Assembly: GCA_010912705.1 (NCBI GenBank)
Contig: POWB01000008.1
Span: forward strand, 8,685 to 43,967
Length of the DNA stretch: 35,283 bases
Source of the DNA: Halochromatium sp.
GTDB taxonomy: Bacteria > Pseudomonadota > Gammaproteobacteria > Chromatiales > Chromatiaceae
Direction: 5' to 3'
Both the position numbers and the translations under genes were made by a program. Shown here one piece after another: positions 22,873-31,790 of the stretch. Position 1 is the stretch's first letter. Each line of letters starts with the position of its first letter. The notes under the pieces are model-generated. The model did no database searches. It was not told the DNA's origin and was given only the letters and a program-made list of their open reading frames with translations.

Positions 22873-23787
22873 ATGCTCAGCGCCATCATCCCCCCTGCCC
22901 TCCTGACGCTCGCGCTGCTTGCGGTGCTCGTCGCGATCCTGATCCCGCTCGGCGTCCATCTGGGCTTTCGGGCCCCGCGCCTGCCCACAAAAGCCTCGCC
23001 GGCGGATCTCGGCCTTGCATTTGAGAGCCTCGACTTTTCGACGCTGCGCGGCCGCAGCCTCAAAGGCTGGCTGCTGCCAGCCGCCGACGCCACGCAGACG
23101 GTCATCATCCTGCATGGCTGGGGTAGCAATGCCGAGCAGATGTTGCCGCTTGCGCAGCCATTGCATCGCGCTGGGCTCAATGTGCTGCTGTTCGATGCGC
23201 GCAACCATGGCGCCAGCGATGGCGACAGCTTCTCGTCGCTGCCGCGTTTTGCCGAGGATCTGGGCGCGGCCATCGCCTGGCTGCAACGACAGCATCCGTC
23301 ACGCTCGATGCAGATCGCGGTACTTGGGCATTCGGTCGGTGCCGGCGCGGCGCTGTTCGAGGCGACTCGCAACTCACAGATCAATGCCGTGATCAGCATC
23401 GGCGCCTTCGCCGACCCGGCTCAGCTCACCGAGCGCTATCTGGCACGCCTGCATCTGCCGCGTTTCATCGTTGAACTCACCAAGCGCTATGTCGAATGGG
23501 TGATCGGGCACCGGTTCGCGACCATCGCCCCGGTCAACAGCATTCGGCACATTCCCTGCCCGGTCCTGCTCGTGCACGGTGATCAGGACCGGACCGTGCC
23601 GATCGAGGACGCAGAACGCATCGCCGCGGCCGCTGATCCGGCGCAGGTCCGGCTGCTGGTGATTGCTGGCGCCGGCCATGATTCGGTCGACAAGATCGAG
23701 ACCCATGCCGATGAGCTGCTGGCGTTTCTTGAGTCGGTATCGCCAGCGACGAAAAGCACTCTTAGATCCGAGGATGCCACATCTTAA
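22873..23787 (+). CDS. Alpha/beta hydrolase, membrane-anchored
   Basis: The protein has 304 residues. One N-terminal membrane helix (about 5-30, IIPPALLTLALLAVLVAILI). Oxyanion loop HGWGSNA (81-87), nucleophile elbow GHSVG with S154, acid D239 in HGDQDRTVP, and H269 in GAGHDS complete the triad. The spacing fits the BEM46/FrsA-like lipase group of hydrolases, often with unknown ester substrate. A GGGGGT stretch precedes ATG 22873. It is followed after 110 bases by the HAD phosphatase gene, with no sign of coupling. Confidence 0.82.
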   Translation: MLSAIIPPALLTLALLAVLVAILIPLGVHLGFRAPRLPTKASPADLGLAFESLDFSTLRGRSLKGWLLPAADATQTVIILHGWGSNAEQMLPLAQPLHRAGLNVLLFDARNHGASDGDSFSSLPRFAEDLGAAIAWLQRQHPSRSMQIAVLGHSVGAGAALFEATRNSQINAVISIGAFADPAQLTERYLARLHLPRFIVELTKRYVEWVIGHRFATIAPVNSIRHIPCPVLLVHGDQDRTVPIEDAERIAAAADPAQVRLLVIAGAGHDSVDKIETHADELLAFLESVSPATKSTLRSEDATS

Positions 23788-23897
23788 TCTGCACCAGGCT
23801 GCTGGTTTGACTGATCCGAGTCGATCTGTCGAAATGATCGGGCACTGCGCTGCGGCGCTCAACCCCTTTCATACCCGACCGATACAGAGAGCTAAGA

Positions 23898-24710
23898 ATG
23901 AAAATGCTTGCGACCGACCTCGACCGCACCCTGCTACCCAACGGGAGCTGGCCTGCAGACCCGGGCGCGATCGAGCTCTTCAACGACCTGACCGAGCGCC
24001 AGGGTATCTTTGTGGTCTATGTCACCGGCCGAAACCTGCGCCTGGCGGAAGGCGCGATTGAGGAATTCGGCATCCGTCATCCGAACGTCTTGATCGGCGA
24101 CGTCGGCACCTCCATCCGCCGCTTCGAGAACGGTCAGTGGCAGATCGATCAGGCCTGGGTCGAACAGGTGAAACAGGTCTGCCCGCGTTGGGACGCAGGA
24201 GCCCTGCGCGAGACCGTTGCCAACATCGATGGCCTTAAGGAGCAGGAGGCCGAGCACCTGAGTCCATTTAAGCAGAGCTATTATATCGACCATGCCAATC
24301 GGGACGCGGTGATGGCGCAGGTGATCGAGCAAACCCAGGATCGCTTCGATGAGGTCGCGATCTACAGCTTCGACTCCCAGAGCGGTGATGGCCTATTGGA
24401 TTTTCTACCGAAGGCGGCTACCAAGCAGACCGCGCTTGAGTTTCTTGCCGAGGAGATGGGCGTCCCCAAAGAGGAGGTCGTCTTCTGCGGCGACAGCGGC
24501 AACGACGTCTTTCCACTCACCGCCGGCTTCTCCGGCGTGTTGGTGCGCAATGCCGACGAGCAGTTGGTCACGAAGGTGCAAGAGGCCATGGCCAAGAATC
24601 CGAGCCTACGCGCCTACTTCGCTAAGGGCGGCTTCAAAGGGCTCAGCGGCTACTACACCAGCGGCGTGCTCGAGGGCGCGCATCATTATGGCCTCTTGGC
24701 CGACGCCTGA
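23898..24710 (+). CDS. HAD-IIB sugar phosphatase (sucrose-phosphatase-like)
   Basis: The protein has 270 residues. HAD motifs: DLDRTLL with D7/D9, T43 in VTGRN, K172 in LPKAATKQTAL, and GDSGNDVFPL with D199 and D203. GDVGTSI and the GFSGVLVRNA stretch are typical of the sucrose-phosphatase/mannosyl-3-phosphoglycerate phosphatase group. It should remove phosphate from a sugar phosphate such as sucrose-6-phosphate or glucosylglycerol phosphate. No synthase gene is next to it. Together with the GH13 phosphorylase 8 kb upstream, a role in osmolyte or sucrose turnover is likely but inferred. Confidence 0.83.
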   Translation: MKMLATDLDRTLLPNGSWPADPGAIELFNDLTERQGIFVVYVTGRNLRLAEGAIEEFGIRHPNVLIGDVGTSIRRFENGQWQIDQAWVEQVKQVCPRWDAGALRETVANIDGLKEQEAEHLSPFKQSYYIDHANRDAVMAQVIEQTQDRFDEVAIYSFDSQSGDGLLDFLPKAATKQTALEFLAEEMGVPKEEVVFCGDSGNDVFPLTAGFSGVLVRNADEQLVTKVQEAMAKNPSLRAYFAKGGFKGLSGYYTSGVLEGAHHYGLLADA

Positions 24711-24768
24711 GCGATTCAAAGGATGAGCCGCTACAATCGGAGGCCCTGATCATGACCGCAAGCAGGTT

Positions 24769-24786
24769 GCGGGCGCTTTAGCCCGC
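24769..24786 (+). other. Short stem-loop between HAD and galE genes
   Basis: GCGGGC and GCCCGC form a 6-base stem with loop GCTTTA. No T-run follows, so termination activity is uncertain, but it lies between convergent genes (HAD stop 24710, galE stop 24816). Confidence 0.4.
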
Positions 24787-24825
24787 ATCAGGCATCGGGC
24801 ATCAGGCATCAGGCATCAGGCATCA
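24785..24825. repeat. 7-base tandem repeat (GGCATCA)n at the galE stop
   Basis: GCATCA followed by five GGCATC(A/G) units runs from 24785 to 24825, the second with G instead of A. The galE stop codon (24816-24818 on the minus strand) falls inside the array, so the last codons of galE (DGYPDA) are made of repeat units. Confidence 0.85.
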
Positions 24826-25832
24826 GGATAACCGTCCGGATTCTGATGCTGCCAGCGCCAGGTATCGCTGACCATCTGCTCGAGCCCGCGCTCAGCCTGC
24901 CAGCCAAGCTCGGTCTGGGCGTAGCTGGGATCAGCGTAACAGGTGGCGATATCGCCTGGCCGCCGGCCGACGATTTGATAGGGGACTGGCCGACCGCTCG
25001 CTTGCTCAAAGGCGCGGACCATCTCGAGCACGCTGTAGCCCCGGCCAGTGCCGAGATTGCAGGTCAGCAGTCCGGGCGCATCTTGCAGACGCTCCAAGGC
25101 CGCCAGATGGCCGAGCGCCAGATCGACCACATGGATATAGTCGCGCACCCCAGTCCCATCGGGCGTTGGATAATCACCACCAAACACCTGCAGCGCATCG
25201 CGCTTACCGACCGCCACCTGGGCAATGTAAGGCATTAGGTTGTTTGGAATCCCGTTCGGATCTTCACCGATGCGGCCACTGGCATGCGCGCCAACCGGGT
25301 TGAAATAGCGCAGTAGGGCAATGTCCCAGCTCGGGTCTGCACGATGGAGGTCACGCAGGATCTCTTCGATGAAGAGCTTCGTGCGGCCATAAGGATTGGT
25401 CGCAGAAAGCGGGAAATCCTCGCGGATCGGCACCCTTTCCGGATCACCATAAACGGTGGCCGAAGAACTGAAGACCAGCCGTTTGACGCCAGCCTGGCCC
25501 ATCGCCCGGCACAAGACGAGGGTGCCTCCGATATTGTTGTCGTAATAGTCGAGCGGGATCTCGGTTGACTCGCCAACCGCCTTGAGGCCAGCAAAATGGA
25601 TCACGGCATCAAACCGATGCGCGGCAAACAAGGCCTCGAGCGCCGCCGCATCACGCAGATCAGCGCGCACGAAGTCGAGCGAGCGGCCGCTGAGGGCCTG
25701 CACCCGTTGTAAGGACTCGGCCTTGCTGTTATGGAGATTGTCGACCACAACCAGCTCATGCCCGGCTGCAAGCAGCTCGACGCAAGTATGACTGCCAATA
25801 TAGCCCGCTCCACCGGTCACCAAAACCTTCAT
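24816..25832 (-). CDS. galE: UDP-glucose 4-epimerase
   Basis: This 338-residue short-chain dehydrogenase family protein has the NAD loop GGAGYIGSH (7-15), [19 protein letters not shown] with the catalytic serine region, YGRTKLFIE with tyrosine and lysine (YxxxK), and [12 protein letters not shown]. It interconverts UDP-glucose and UDP-galactose, supplying galactose for polysaccharide. The C-terminus ends inside a 7-base tandem repeat. The start is ATG 25832. No galactose operon genes are next to it, so a role in surface sugar synthesis is more likely than galactose use. Confidence 0.95.
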   Translation of the reverse strand: MKVLVTGGAGYIGSHTCVELLAAGHELVVVDNLHNSKAESLQRVQALSGRSLDFVRADLRDAAALEALFAAHRFDAVIHFAGLKAVGESTEIPLDYYDNNIGGTLVLCRAMGQAGVKRLVFSSSATVYGDPERVPIREDFPLSATNPYGRTKLFIEEILRDLHRADPSWDIALLRYFNPVGAHASGRIGEDPNGIPNNLMPYIAQVAVGKRDALQVFGGDYPTPDGTGVRDYIHVVDLALGHLAALERLQDAPGLLTCNLGTGRGYSVLEMVRAFEQASGRPVPYQIVGRRPGDIATCYADPSYAQTELGWQAERGLEQMVSDTWRWQHQNPDGYPDA

Positions 25833-25939
25833 CGCGCCCCCCGCTGTCGTGGCCGCCGACTACTCGCCGATCAACCACTGAACTGATACCAAGTAAAGAG
25901 TATAAAGGAGCCAGCTTCCGCAAGCTCAGGGCCTAGAAG

Positions 25940-25983
25940 CACAAAACCTGCTTGCACAAACCTGCTTGCACAATACCTGCTCG
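25940..25983. repeat. Imperfect tandem repeat, three units of 14-15 bases
   Basis: CACAAAACCTGCTTG, CACAAACCTGCTTG and CACAATACCTGCTCG follow one another between galE and the ygfX-family gene. No gene is seen in 25833-25996. Confidence 0.75.
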
Positions 25984-25996
25984 TGCCGAGATACGC

Positions 25997-26440
25997 TCAG
26001 GCAGCGGTGCCTTGCAACCGCAGTCTCACCCTGAGCCGCCGCATCAGCTCGCGATCGATCACCGCTTCGGTCAGGATGAGCTGCGGATAACGCAGCCAGC
26101 CCACCCGAAAATGCAGGATCACCAGGCGCACCGAGATCAGCGTGCTCGGCAACAACACCGCCTGACGCTGTTGGCCATTGCGAAACCTGAGCTGCCAGCC
26201 CTGCTCGGTCCAGACCGCCTCGCGCACTGACCAGGGCGCAAGCGCCAGCCACTGCGCCCAGAGGCCATAGCCAAGACTGAGCATGACCAATAGCAGCAAC
26301 AAGGCACGCGGCTCGAGCGCCAGCGGCATCAGCAGCAAGACCAGTGCTGCGAGCAGATGTGTCACCACCAACATCAACCCCAGCAGGTCTGAGCGGCGCG
26401 GCCGCAACCGCAGCGGCGGTCGACGCCGATGGTCGTTCAT
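25997..26440 (-). CDS. ygfX: YgfX/CptA family membrane protein
   Basis: This 147-residue protein has two adjacent membrane helices (about 20-65). The second half, VWTEQGWQLRFRNGQQ, LPSTLISVRLVILHFR and AVIDRELMRRLRVRLRLQG, resembles the YgfX/CptA family, whose members end in an LRVRLR-type helix. In E. coli this protein affects the cytoskeleton and is encoded next to the succinate dehydrogenase assembly factor SdhE; no sdhE is here. Its start codon (ATG 26440, minus strand) lies inside an 11-base tandem repeat shared with the upstream mgtE gene end. Confidence 0.7.
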   Translation of the reverse strand: MNDHRRRPPLRLRPRRSDLLGLMLVVTHLLAALVLLLMPLALEPRALLLLLVMLSLGYGLWAQWLALAPWSVREAVWTEQGWQLRFRNGQQRQAVLLPSTLISVRLVILHFRVGWLRYPQLILTEAVIDRELMRRLRVRLRLQGTAA

Positions 26441-26511
26441 CGATCGCTCACCGATCGCTCACCGATCGTTCATCGATCGTTCATCGATTGCTCACCGATC
26501 GCTCACAGATA
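26435..26511. repeat. 11-base tandem repeat spanning the mgtE stop and ygfX start
   Basis: Seven units of consensus G(C/T)TCA(C/T)CGATC run head to tail, the last one decayed. On the minus strand, the mgtE TGA (26503-26505) is in the first unit reached and the ygfX ATG (26438-26440) in the last. Units with T at both variable sites contain ATGAAC, so they offer alternative start codons. Confidence 0.9.
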
Positions 26512-27924
26512 AAAGGTCATCATCAGCAGGAAGAACAATGCCACCGAGATGATGTCGTTACCGGTGGTGATGAAGACACCGGTGGCCATCGCCGGGTCGA
26601 TGCCGACGCGCTCGAGCAGGATCGGGATGCTAGCGCCAACGCTCACCGCGACCACAATCACCGCCAGCAATGACAACCCAGCCGTCAAGGCCAGGATGAG
26701 CGGATGTTGAATCTCGATGAACTGCGCCACCAACAGCACCAGCACGACCAAGACCGAGGCCGCAATAGCGCCATTGGCGATCGCCGCGACCAGCTCCTTG
26801 CCGAGGCGCCAGCCCAGATCGGCAAAGGTGACCGTCCCGCTGGAGAGCCCCTGGACGGCGACGGTCGCCGCCTGGATGCCGGCATTACCGGCCATCGACA
26901 TCACGATCGGGATGAAGCTGGCCAAGATCGCCGCCTTCGCCAGCTGGTCCTCAAAGGCGCCGACCACCGCGGCGGAGAGACTGGCTCCGGCGAGGCCCGC
27001 CAAGAGCCAGGGGATACGCCCGCGAATGATGCGACGGATCGGTTGATCTGGGCGCGAATCGGCCGGTAGGCCCGACATCAGATTCAGGTCCTCCTCGGCC
27101 TCCTCACGCAGCACCCGACGCAGCTGCTTCGGGGTAATACGGCCAATCAGGCGCCCGTCGCGATCGACCACCGGCACCACCGAGAGCTCATAGCGATCGG
27201 CAAAGCGGGCCACCTCTTCCTGATCGGTCTCCGGGCCGACGGCGACGAAATCGGTCTGCATGATCTGCTCTACCGGGGTCTCCTTCGGCGCCAACAGCAG
27301 ATCGCGCAGACGCAGATAGCCAACCGGGCGTTGCTCGGCGTCGACCACATTCACCGCATAGAGCTTCTCGATCGCCTCAGCATTGGCGCGAATGTCAGCG
27401 GTAACCTGACCGACGGTCCAATCGACCGGGACGGCGACGAACTTACGGCTCATGATGCTGCCGGCGGACTCCTCGCCGTAACCGCGCAGCGCCTCGATCG
27501 TCTCGCGTTCCTTCAACCGTGGCAGCACCTGCTCGGCCACCTCCTCCGGTAGATCATCGAGGGCATCGGCGGCCTCCTCGGGCTCGAAGCCATCGAGCAC
27601 ATCGATCAGCCGTTGCACCGCGACATCCTCTAGCAAGGCCGCCCGGAACGAGGGATTCAGCTCGGCAATGATGCACAACTGCGGTTGATCCAGCCAGCTC
27701 GTCAGCTTGCGCGCGCGCTTCAGCGGCAGATGCACGAATAAGGAGACCATGTTCGGCGGCGGCAGCCGTCGCACGGCCTTGATCACCGTCTCCCGAGCGC
27801 CTGCCTTGATCAGCCGGGCAAACTCCTCGACCAGGGCCCGATTCGCCTCGCTCAAGTCCTCACTCACTGACTTATTGAGATCGGCGCGCCAAATCAGCGG
27901 GATTTGTGGCTTCTTCGATGTCAT
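26503..27924 (-). CDS. mgtE: Magnesium transporter MgtE
   Basis: The protein has 473 residues. Cytoplasmic N domain (VSLFVHLPLKRARKLTSWLD, IDVLDGFEPEEAADALDDLP, VLPRLKERE), then paired CBS domains (GSIMSRKFVAVPVDWTVGQV and MQTDFVAVGPETDQEEVARF), then five membrane helices with the MgtE signature MAGNAGIQAATVAVQG. It moves Mg2+ across the inner membrane; the N and CBS domains sense cytoplasmic Mg2+ and close the pore. Complete, normal length. The stop lies in the 11-base repeat that leads to the ygfX-family gene, so the two are probably co-transcribed. Confidence 0.95.
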   Translation of the reverse strand: MTSKKPQIPLIWRADLNKSVSEDLSEANRALVEEFARLIKAGARETVIKAVRRLPPPNMVSLFVHLPLKRARKLTSWLDQPQLCIIAELNPSFRAALLEDVAVQRLIDVLDGFEPEEAADALDDLPEEVAEQVLPRLKERETIEALRGYGEESAGSIMSRKFVAVPVDWTVGQVTADIRANAEAIEKLYAVNVVDAEQRPVGYLRLRDLLLAPKETPVEQIMQTDFVAVGPETDQEEVARFADRYELSVVPVVDRDGRLIGRITPKQLRRVLREEAEEDLNLMSGLPADSRPDQPIRRIIRGRIPWLLAGLAGASLSAAVVGAFEDQLAKAAILASFIPIVMSMAGNAGIQAATVAVQGLSSGTVTFADLGWRLGKELVAAIANGAIAASVLVVLVLLVAQFIEIQHPLILALTAGLSLLAVIVVAVSVGASIPILLERVGIDPAMATGVFITTGNDIISVALFFLLMMTFYL

Positions 27925-27954
27925 GCGCAGGCCTGCAGTAGCAGATAAGGGTGG

Positions 27955-29589
27955 TTAGCGGCGGCCATCAGTTCCCCCCGCTGAGCAACCGCTCCAACGG
28001 CTCGGAAACAGGCTCTCGAGATCCCCGGAGCGATGCAGCACCGCAACGCCAAGTGGAAAACCGCGGTAGCGCAGGATCAGCTGACCGGGTCGGCAGTCGA
28101 CAATCTGCTCGGGACTGGGGTGCATCAGCTCACGGCGCAGATAGCGATCGCGCTGCTCGGCGCTCAGCTCCAGGGTCTGGCGGGTCGCCGCCGCGCCGAG
28201 CAGCAGCGCCGCGCCGGTGGTGAGCTTGGGTGGGCGAATATTGGTGCGATAGGCGAACAGACCACTGCCCTGTGGCGAGGGTGCCGCGGGCGGCCGATGA
28301 TCCGCGGCCATCAGATGCAGCCCACGCCGGGTCTGACGATGCAGCCGATAGCCGGCCAGCGCCGCTGCTGGCAGCCCGTAATGCTCAGTCAACCCCTGCA
28401 GCCAGTGGTCGTCGTCGGCCTCCAGCTGCAAGCGCGCGGGCGCAACCTCGCTCGAGCCGAGCTGCGCATCCTCGCCACGCAAGCGAGCTTGCTCGCCACT
28501 CATTTGCTCGCCACTCATTTGCTCGCCACTCATGCGAGCTTGCATGCCGGCCGCGGATGCCGACTTCTGCAGCACCGCAACGAAGAAGCCGCCGGTATCA
28601 TTCGCCTGCGGCCAAACGCGCAGACAGCGCGCCAGGCTTGGATCAAGATCGCGGCCTTGCCAATGGGTGACGCCAGACCCAGTCAGCAGGCCTGGAACCT
28701 CGCAGGGCAACAGCTCGAGATCACCGTTCTGCTCATCCAGGATCTCGGCGACGATCAGCTCATTCTCTTCCGGTGCGAAGGTGCAGGTCGAATAGAGGAT
28801 GCGCCCGCCCGGTCGGCATCGCTGCACCGCCTTGCGCAGCAACGCCCGTTGACGGCCCGCCATCCGCTGCGAGCGCTCAAGGCCAATGCCGGAGTACGCG
28901 CGACCCAACGCAGTGCGGCTAGAATCATCATTGCTGTCGGCACGGCCAGCCCCAGGCCCACCGCGCTGCACCAGGCTCGGGTTGCGCCGCAGCGTGCCCT
29001 CGCTCGAGCAGGGCGCATCGACCAGGATGCGATCGAAGACGCCGGCCGCCGTCGGATAGTTGCCACCATCAGAGCGCGTGGTGCTGGCGTTCAGCACGCC
29101 AAGCCGATCCAGATTGCCTTGCAGTGCGGCGATACGCTCGGCCGAGAAGTCATTCGCCAGCAAGGTGCCACGGTTGCCGAGCGCCAACGCCAGCTGGGCG
29201 GTCTTACCGCCGGGCGCCGCGCAGAGGTCGAGCACGCGGTGGCCGGGCTGCACATCCAAGAGCATCACCGGCAGCTGCGACACCGCCTCCTGCGCATGGG
29301 CTAGGCCCGCGCAATACCACCAGCGTTGGCCAGCCTTAAAGCCCGGCGGCAGCCGCAGCGCGCCGGGATTCAACCAGGGCACCGGCTCGGCACGCAGGCC
29401 CTCCTCGGCGATCAGCTCGAGCAACTGCTCGCCATCGATGCGCAACGGGTTAGCCCAGATCCAGGTTGGCAGCGGTCGCATCAGGGTGGCGATGAAGGCA
29501 TCCCAGCCGTCGACATCCCGATCAAACAGGCAGCGGTAGCGGCCGAGCGCGGCCTCAAGATCGGATTTCGCCGTTGCGGGGAGGTGCAT
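27955..29589 (-). CDS. rsmF: RsmB/RsmF-family rRNA cytosine-C5 methyltransferase
   Basis: The protein has 544 residues. SAM motif DLCAAPGGKT (121-130), PC motif DAPCSSEGT with C194, and catalytic TC motif YSTCTFAPEENE with C269. The C-terminal 200 residues are PUA-like (RYLRRELMHP, LILRYRGFPLGVAVL), as in RsmF. The enzyme would make m5C in 16S rRNA; the exact target is inferred. Between FRNPSL-like block and AGRQRALLRKAV lies an extra stretch (about 211-238). A run SGEQMSGEQMSGEQ around 395 is made by a 15-base tandem repeat (28491-28535) in a linker. Longer than E. coli RsmF (479). Confidence 0.85.
   Translation of the reverse strand: MHLPATAKSDLEAALGRYRCLFDRDVDGWDAFIATLMRPLPTWIWANPLRIDGEQLLELIAEEGLRAEPVPWLNPGALRLPPGFKAGQRWWYCAGLAHAQEAVSQLPVMLLDVQPGHRVLDLCAAPGGKTAQLALALGNRGTLLANDFSAERIAALQGNLDRLGVLNASTTRSDGGNYPTAAGVFDRILVDAPCSSEGTLRRNPSLVQRGGPGAGRADSNDDSSRTALGRAYSGIGLERSQRMAGRQRALLRKAVQRCRPGGRILYSTCTFAPEENELIVAEILDEQNGDLELLPCEVPGLLTGSGVTHWQGRDLDPSLARCLRVWPQANDTGGFFVAVLQKSASAAGMQARMSGEQMSGEQMSGEQARLRGEDAQLGSSEVAPARLQLEADDDHWLQGLTEHYGLPAAALAGYRLHRQTRRGLHLMAADHRPPAAPSPQGSGLFAYRTNIRPPKLTTGAALLLGAAATRQTLELSAEQRDRYLRRELMHPSPEQIVDCRPGQLILRYRGFPLGVAVLHRSGDLESLFPSRWSGCSAGGTDGRR
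28491..28535. repeat. 15-base in-frame tandem repeat inside the rsmF-type gene
   Basis: Three units GCTCGCCACTCATTT (the last ending GC) run head to tail. On the minus strand they encode MSGEQ repeats in the linker between the catalytic domain and PUA-like part, keeping the frame. Confidence 0.9.
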
Positions 29590-29723
29590 GAATAGGGATC
29601 TCTAAGCCGTTGCCGTCAGGATCAGCGTTGGAACCGGAGACCTGGCGCTTGCAGCCGCGGGTCATTTCGCCCCATCTTACTGGTATCAGGATGGATCAAC
29701 CATCCAGCCGCCCAGGAGCCTCC

Positions 29724-30902
29724 ATGTCTCAGCGCTCAGCCACCCCTGCCCCGCCGCTTCGCCAGATGCTCGAAGGCCTGATCTCGGTGCCCTCGGTCAG
29801 CAGCGTCAATCCGCGCTTTGACCAGAGCAACCGGCCGCTGCTCGACCTGCTCGCGGGCTGGCTCGAAGCGGCCGGCTTTCGAGTCGAGATCTTGCCGCTT
29901 CCCGATCAACCCGAGAAGGCGAATCTGGTCGCCACGCTGGGCGGTCATGGAGAGTGCGGCAGTGGCCTCATACTCTCCGGTCATGCCGATACGGTGCCCT
30001 TTGACGAGCATCTCTGGCGCTATGATCCCTTGCGACTCACCGAGGCCGATGGCCGCCTCTATGGCATCGGCACGGCCGATATGAAGTCCTTTCTCGGGCT
30101 GGCGATCGAGGCCGCGCGTGGCTTCAGGTCCGCGGATCTGAAACGGCCGCTGATCCTGCTGGCCACCGCCGATGAGGAATCGGCGATGCACGGCGCGCGG
30201 GCGTTGGTCGAATCGGGACGTCGCCTTGGTCGCTATGCGGTGATCGGCGAGCCGACCAGTCTGCGACCGGTGCGCGCGCACAAGGGCGTGATGGCCGAGG
30301 CGATTCGGCTCACAGGACGCAGTGGTCATGCCAGTGATCCTAGCCTGGGCAACAACGCGCTAGAAGGCATGCATGAGGTGCTGACCGCGGTGCTCGCCTG
30401 GCGCGACGAGCTGAAGCGTAGTCATCGTGATCCCGCCTTCGTGGTCGATCATCCAACCATGAATGTCGGCCACATCCATGGCGGCGACAACTTCAACCGC
30501 ATCTGCGGCCATTGCGAGCTGCATCTGGATATTCGCCCGCTGCCGCATCAGCAGCCGGAGCAACTGCGTGCCGAGCTGCGCGAGCGCATTGCCCCGATCG
30601 CTGAGCGACGTGAGCTTCAGTTCGAGATCGAGCCACTGTTCCCGAGCATCCCACCTGGCGAGACGGCCACTGGGTCCGCCATCGTACAGGCCGCCGAAGC
30701 ACTCAGCGGCCAGCCTGCCGAGAGCGCCAGCTTCGGCACCGAGCTACCCTTCCTCAATGCGCTGGGCATGGAGACCATCGTCTTTGGCCCCGGCGACATC
30801 GAGCAGGCGCACCAACCCAACGAGTATCTGGCGCTAGGGCGCATCCCGCTGATGCTCGGCTATCTGCGCCAACTGATTCAGCGCTTTTGTGTCGACGACT
30901 GA
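29724..30902 (+). CDS. argE: Acetylornithine deacetylase
   Basis: This 392-residue M20 family metallohydrolase has the metal-binding set LSGHADTVPFD (H and D), GIGTADMKSFLG (bridging D), ATADEESAMHGAR (catalytic E and metal E), the hinge/dimer region HPTMNVGHIHGGDNFNRI, and the C-terminal AHQPNEYL histidine. It removes acetyl from N2-acetylornithine in arginine synthesis. I chose ATG 29724 because CCAGGAGCCTCC gives a strong ribosome site there; the longer frame from 29610 or 29691 has none. It is divergent from the rsmF-type gene. Confidence 0.92.
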   Translation: MSQRSATPAPPLRQMLEGLISVPSVSSVNPRFDQSNRPLLDLLAGWLEAAGFRVEILPLPDQPEKANLVATLGGHGECGSGLILSGHADTVPFDEHLWRYDPLRLTEADGRLYGIGTADMKSFLGLAIEAARGFRSADLKRPLILLATADEESAMHGARALVESGRRLGRYAVIGEPTSLRPVRAHKGVMAEAIRLTGRSGHASDPSLGNNALEGMHEVLTAVLAWRDELKRSHRDPAFVVDHPTMNVGHIHGGDNFNRICGHCELHLDIRPLPHQQPEQLRAELRERIAPIAERRELQFEIEPLFPSIPPGETATGSAIVQAAEALSGQPAESASFGTELPFLNALGMETIVFGPGDIEQAHQPNEYLALGRIPLMLGYLRQLIQRFCVDD

Positions 30903-30950
30903 GAGGATCATCGCAAGCCTGGATCATCACAAGCGCGGATCAGCGGCAAG
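30903..30950. repeat. Imperfect 16-base tandem repeat after argE
   Basis: GAGGATCATCGCAAGC, CTGGATCATCACAAGC and GCGGATCAGCGGCAAG follow each other right after the argE stop. The rest of 30951-31037 shows nothing. Confidence 0.6.
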
Positions 30951-31037
30951 ACTGAGGCCTTGATCATCGCTCGGTCCAGCAACTAGCGATCGCTGTCTAG
31001 ATTCAGTCGCCGATGTAGACGAAGGGATGATCAAGGC

Positions 31038-31790
31038 TCAATCCGCGGGTATAGGCAGCTTGCCGTTAACCAGGAAGGTCTCTATTCCAAAATGGATGGT
31101 CTGGCGATCCAAGCTGAAGACAACGTCCTGGTCAGTGGTTTGACAGAGACAGGATTGTTGATGTTCGGGCTTGTTGCTGGCGAATGCACTAGCATCGTAG
31201 AGCGCTACATTGATGCGGGCAGCCGGGTCTCGAGCCGACGGATATTCAAACGCCTTGACTCCCGCAGCGCGCATGGCCGCTCCAAGCGCCTGTGTTACCG
31301 AATAGTCGGCTGGATCGCGCAGGCTGCCCACATAGGGATCAAAAGGCGTAGCCTGCAATTGAAGACCGCTGCCGGTCTGATACTTGAATCCAAACAGGGT
31401 ATGCTGCGAGCGCAACTGACGACTTGGTGGTAGAATGTCCATATCCTGGTAAAAGAAAAATCGATAGTAGGCGGCTTCAGACAGGGTTACCTGCTTGGAG
31501 CACCCAGCGTAAAACAGGCTCGATTCAAAGCGGCCGCCAAAGCGACTGCCATGAAGGAGCGGCGGATAGCGAAACGGCGTGGATAGCAGATAATGGAGCT
31601 GTTCCGTGCCGGACTGATAGCCCGGTTTGGATTGCGCATCGAGCAACGCCTCGAGGATCACCTGGCGTTCTAGGGTCGAGACAATCTCAGTCGTCGCCAC
31701 AGTCTCCTGACATTCAACGAGACGGAATCCGTGACCGCCGATTGGCCGAATGACGCGCTCGCCTCTAATGGCCTGCCAAATCGCACTCAA
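31038..31790 (-). CDS. RES-domain toxin (NAD+ phosphorylase family)
   Basis: This 250-residue protein has the RES signature: TPFRYPPLLHGSRFGGR (arginine), SLFYAGCSKQVTLSEAAYYR (glutamate) and FEYPSARDP (serine region). RES toxins such as MbcT degrade NAD+ and stop growth. The start overlaps the stop of the antitoxin gene by four bases (ATGA). All three catalytic positions look intact, so it should need the antitoxin to be harmless. Longer than the shortest RES toxins, mainly through the first 70 residues. Confidence 0.88.
   Translation of the reverse strand: MSAIWQAIRGERVIRPIGGHGFRLVECQETVATTEIVSTLERQVILEALLDAQSKPGYQSGTEQLHYLLSTPFRYPPLLHGSRFGGRFESSLFYAGCSKQVTLSEAAYYRFFFYQDMDILPPSRQLRSQHTLFGFKYQTGSGLQLQATPFDPYVGSLRDPADYSVTQALGAAMRAAGVKAFEYPSARDPAARINVALYDASAFASNKPEHQQSCLCQTTDQDVVFSLDRQTIHFGIETFLVNGKLPIPAD

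Noticed and set aside
24785..26511. CRISPR array
   Set aside because: Repeats are 7 to 15 bases with no spacers and no cas genes anywhere in the window.
28033..29304. 423-codon forward ORF opposite the rsmF-type gene
   Set aside because: The minus strand encodes complete SAM and catalytic motifs; the forward frame has none.
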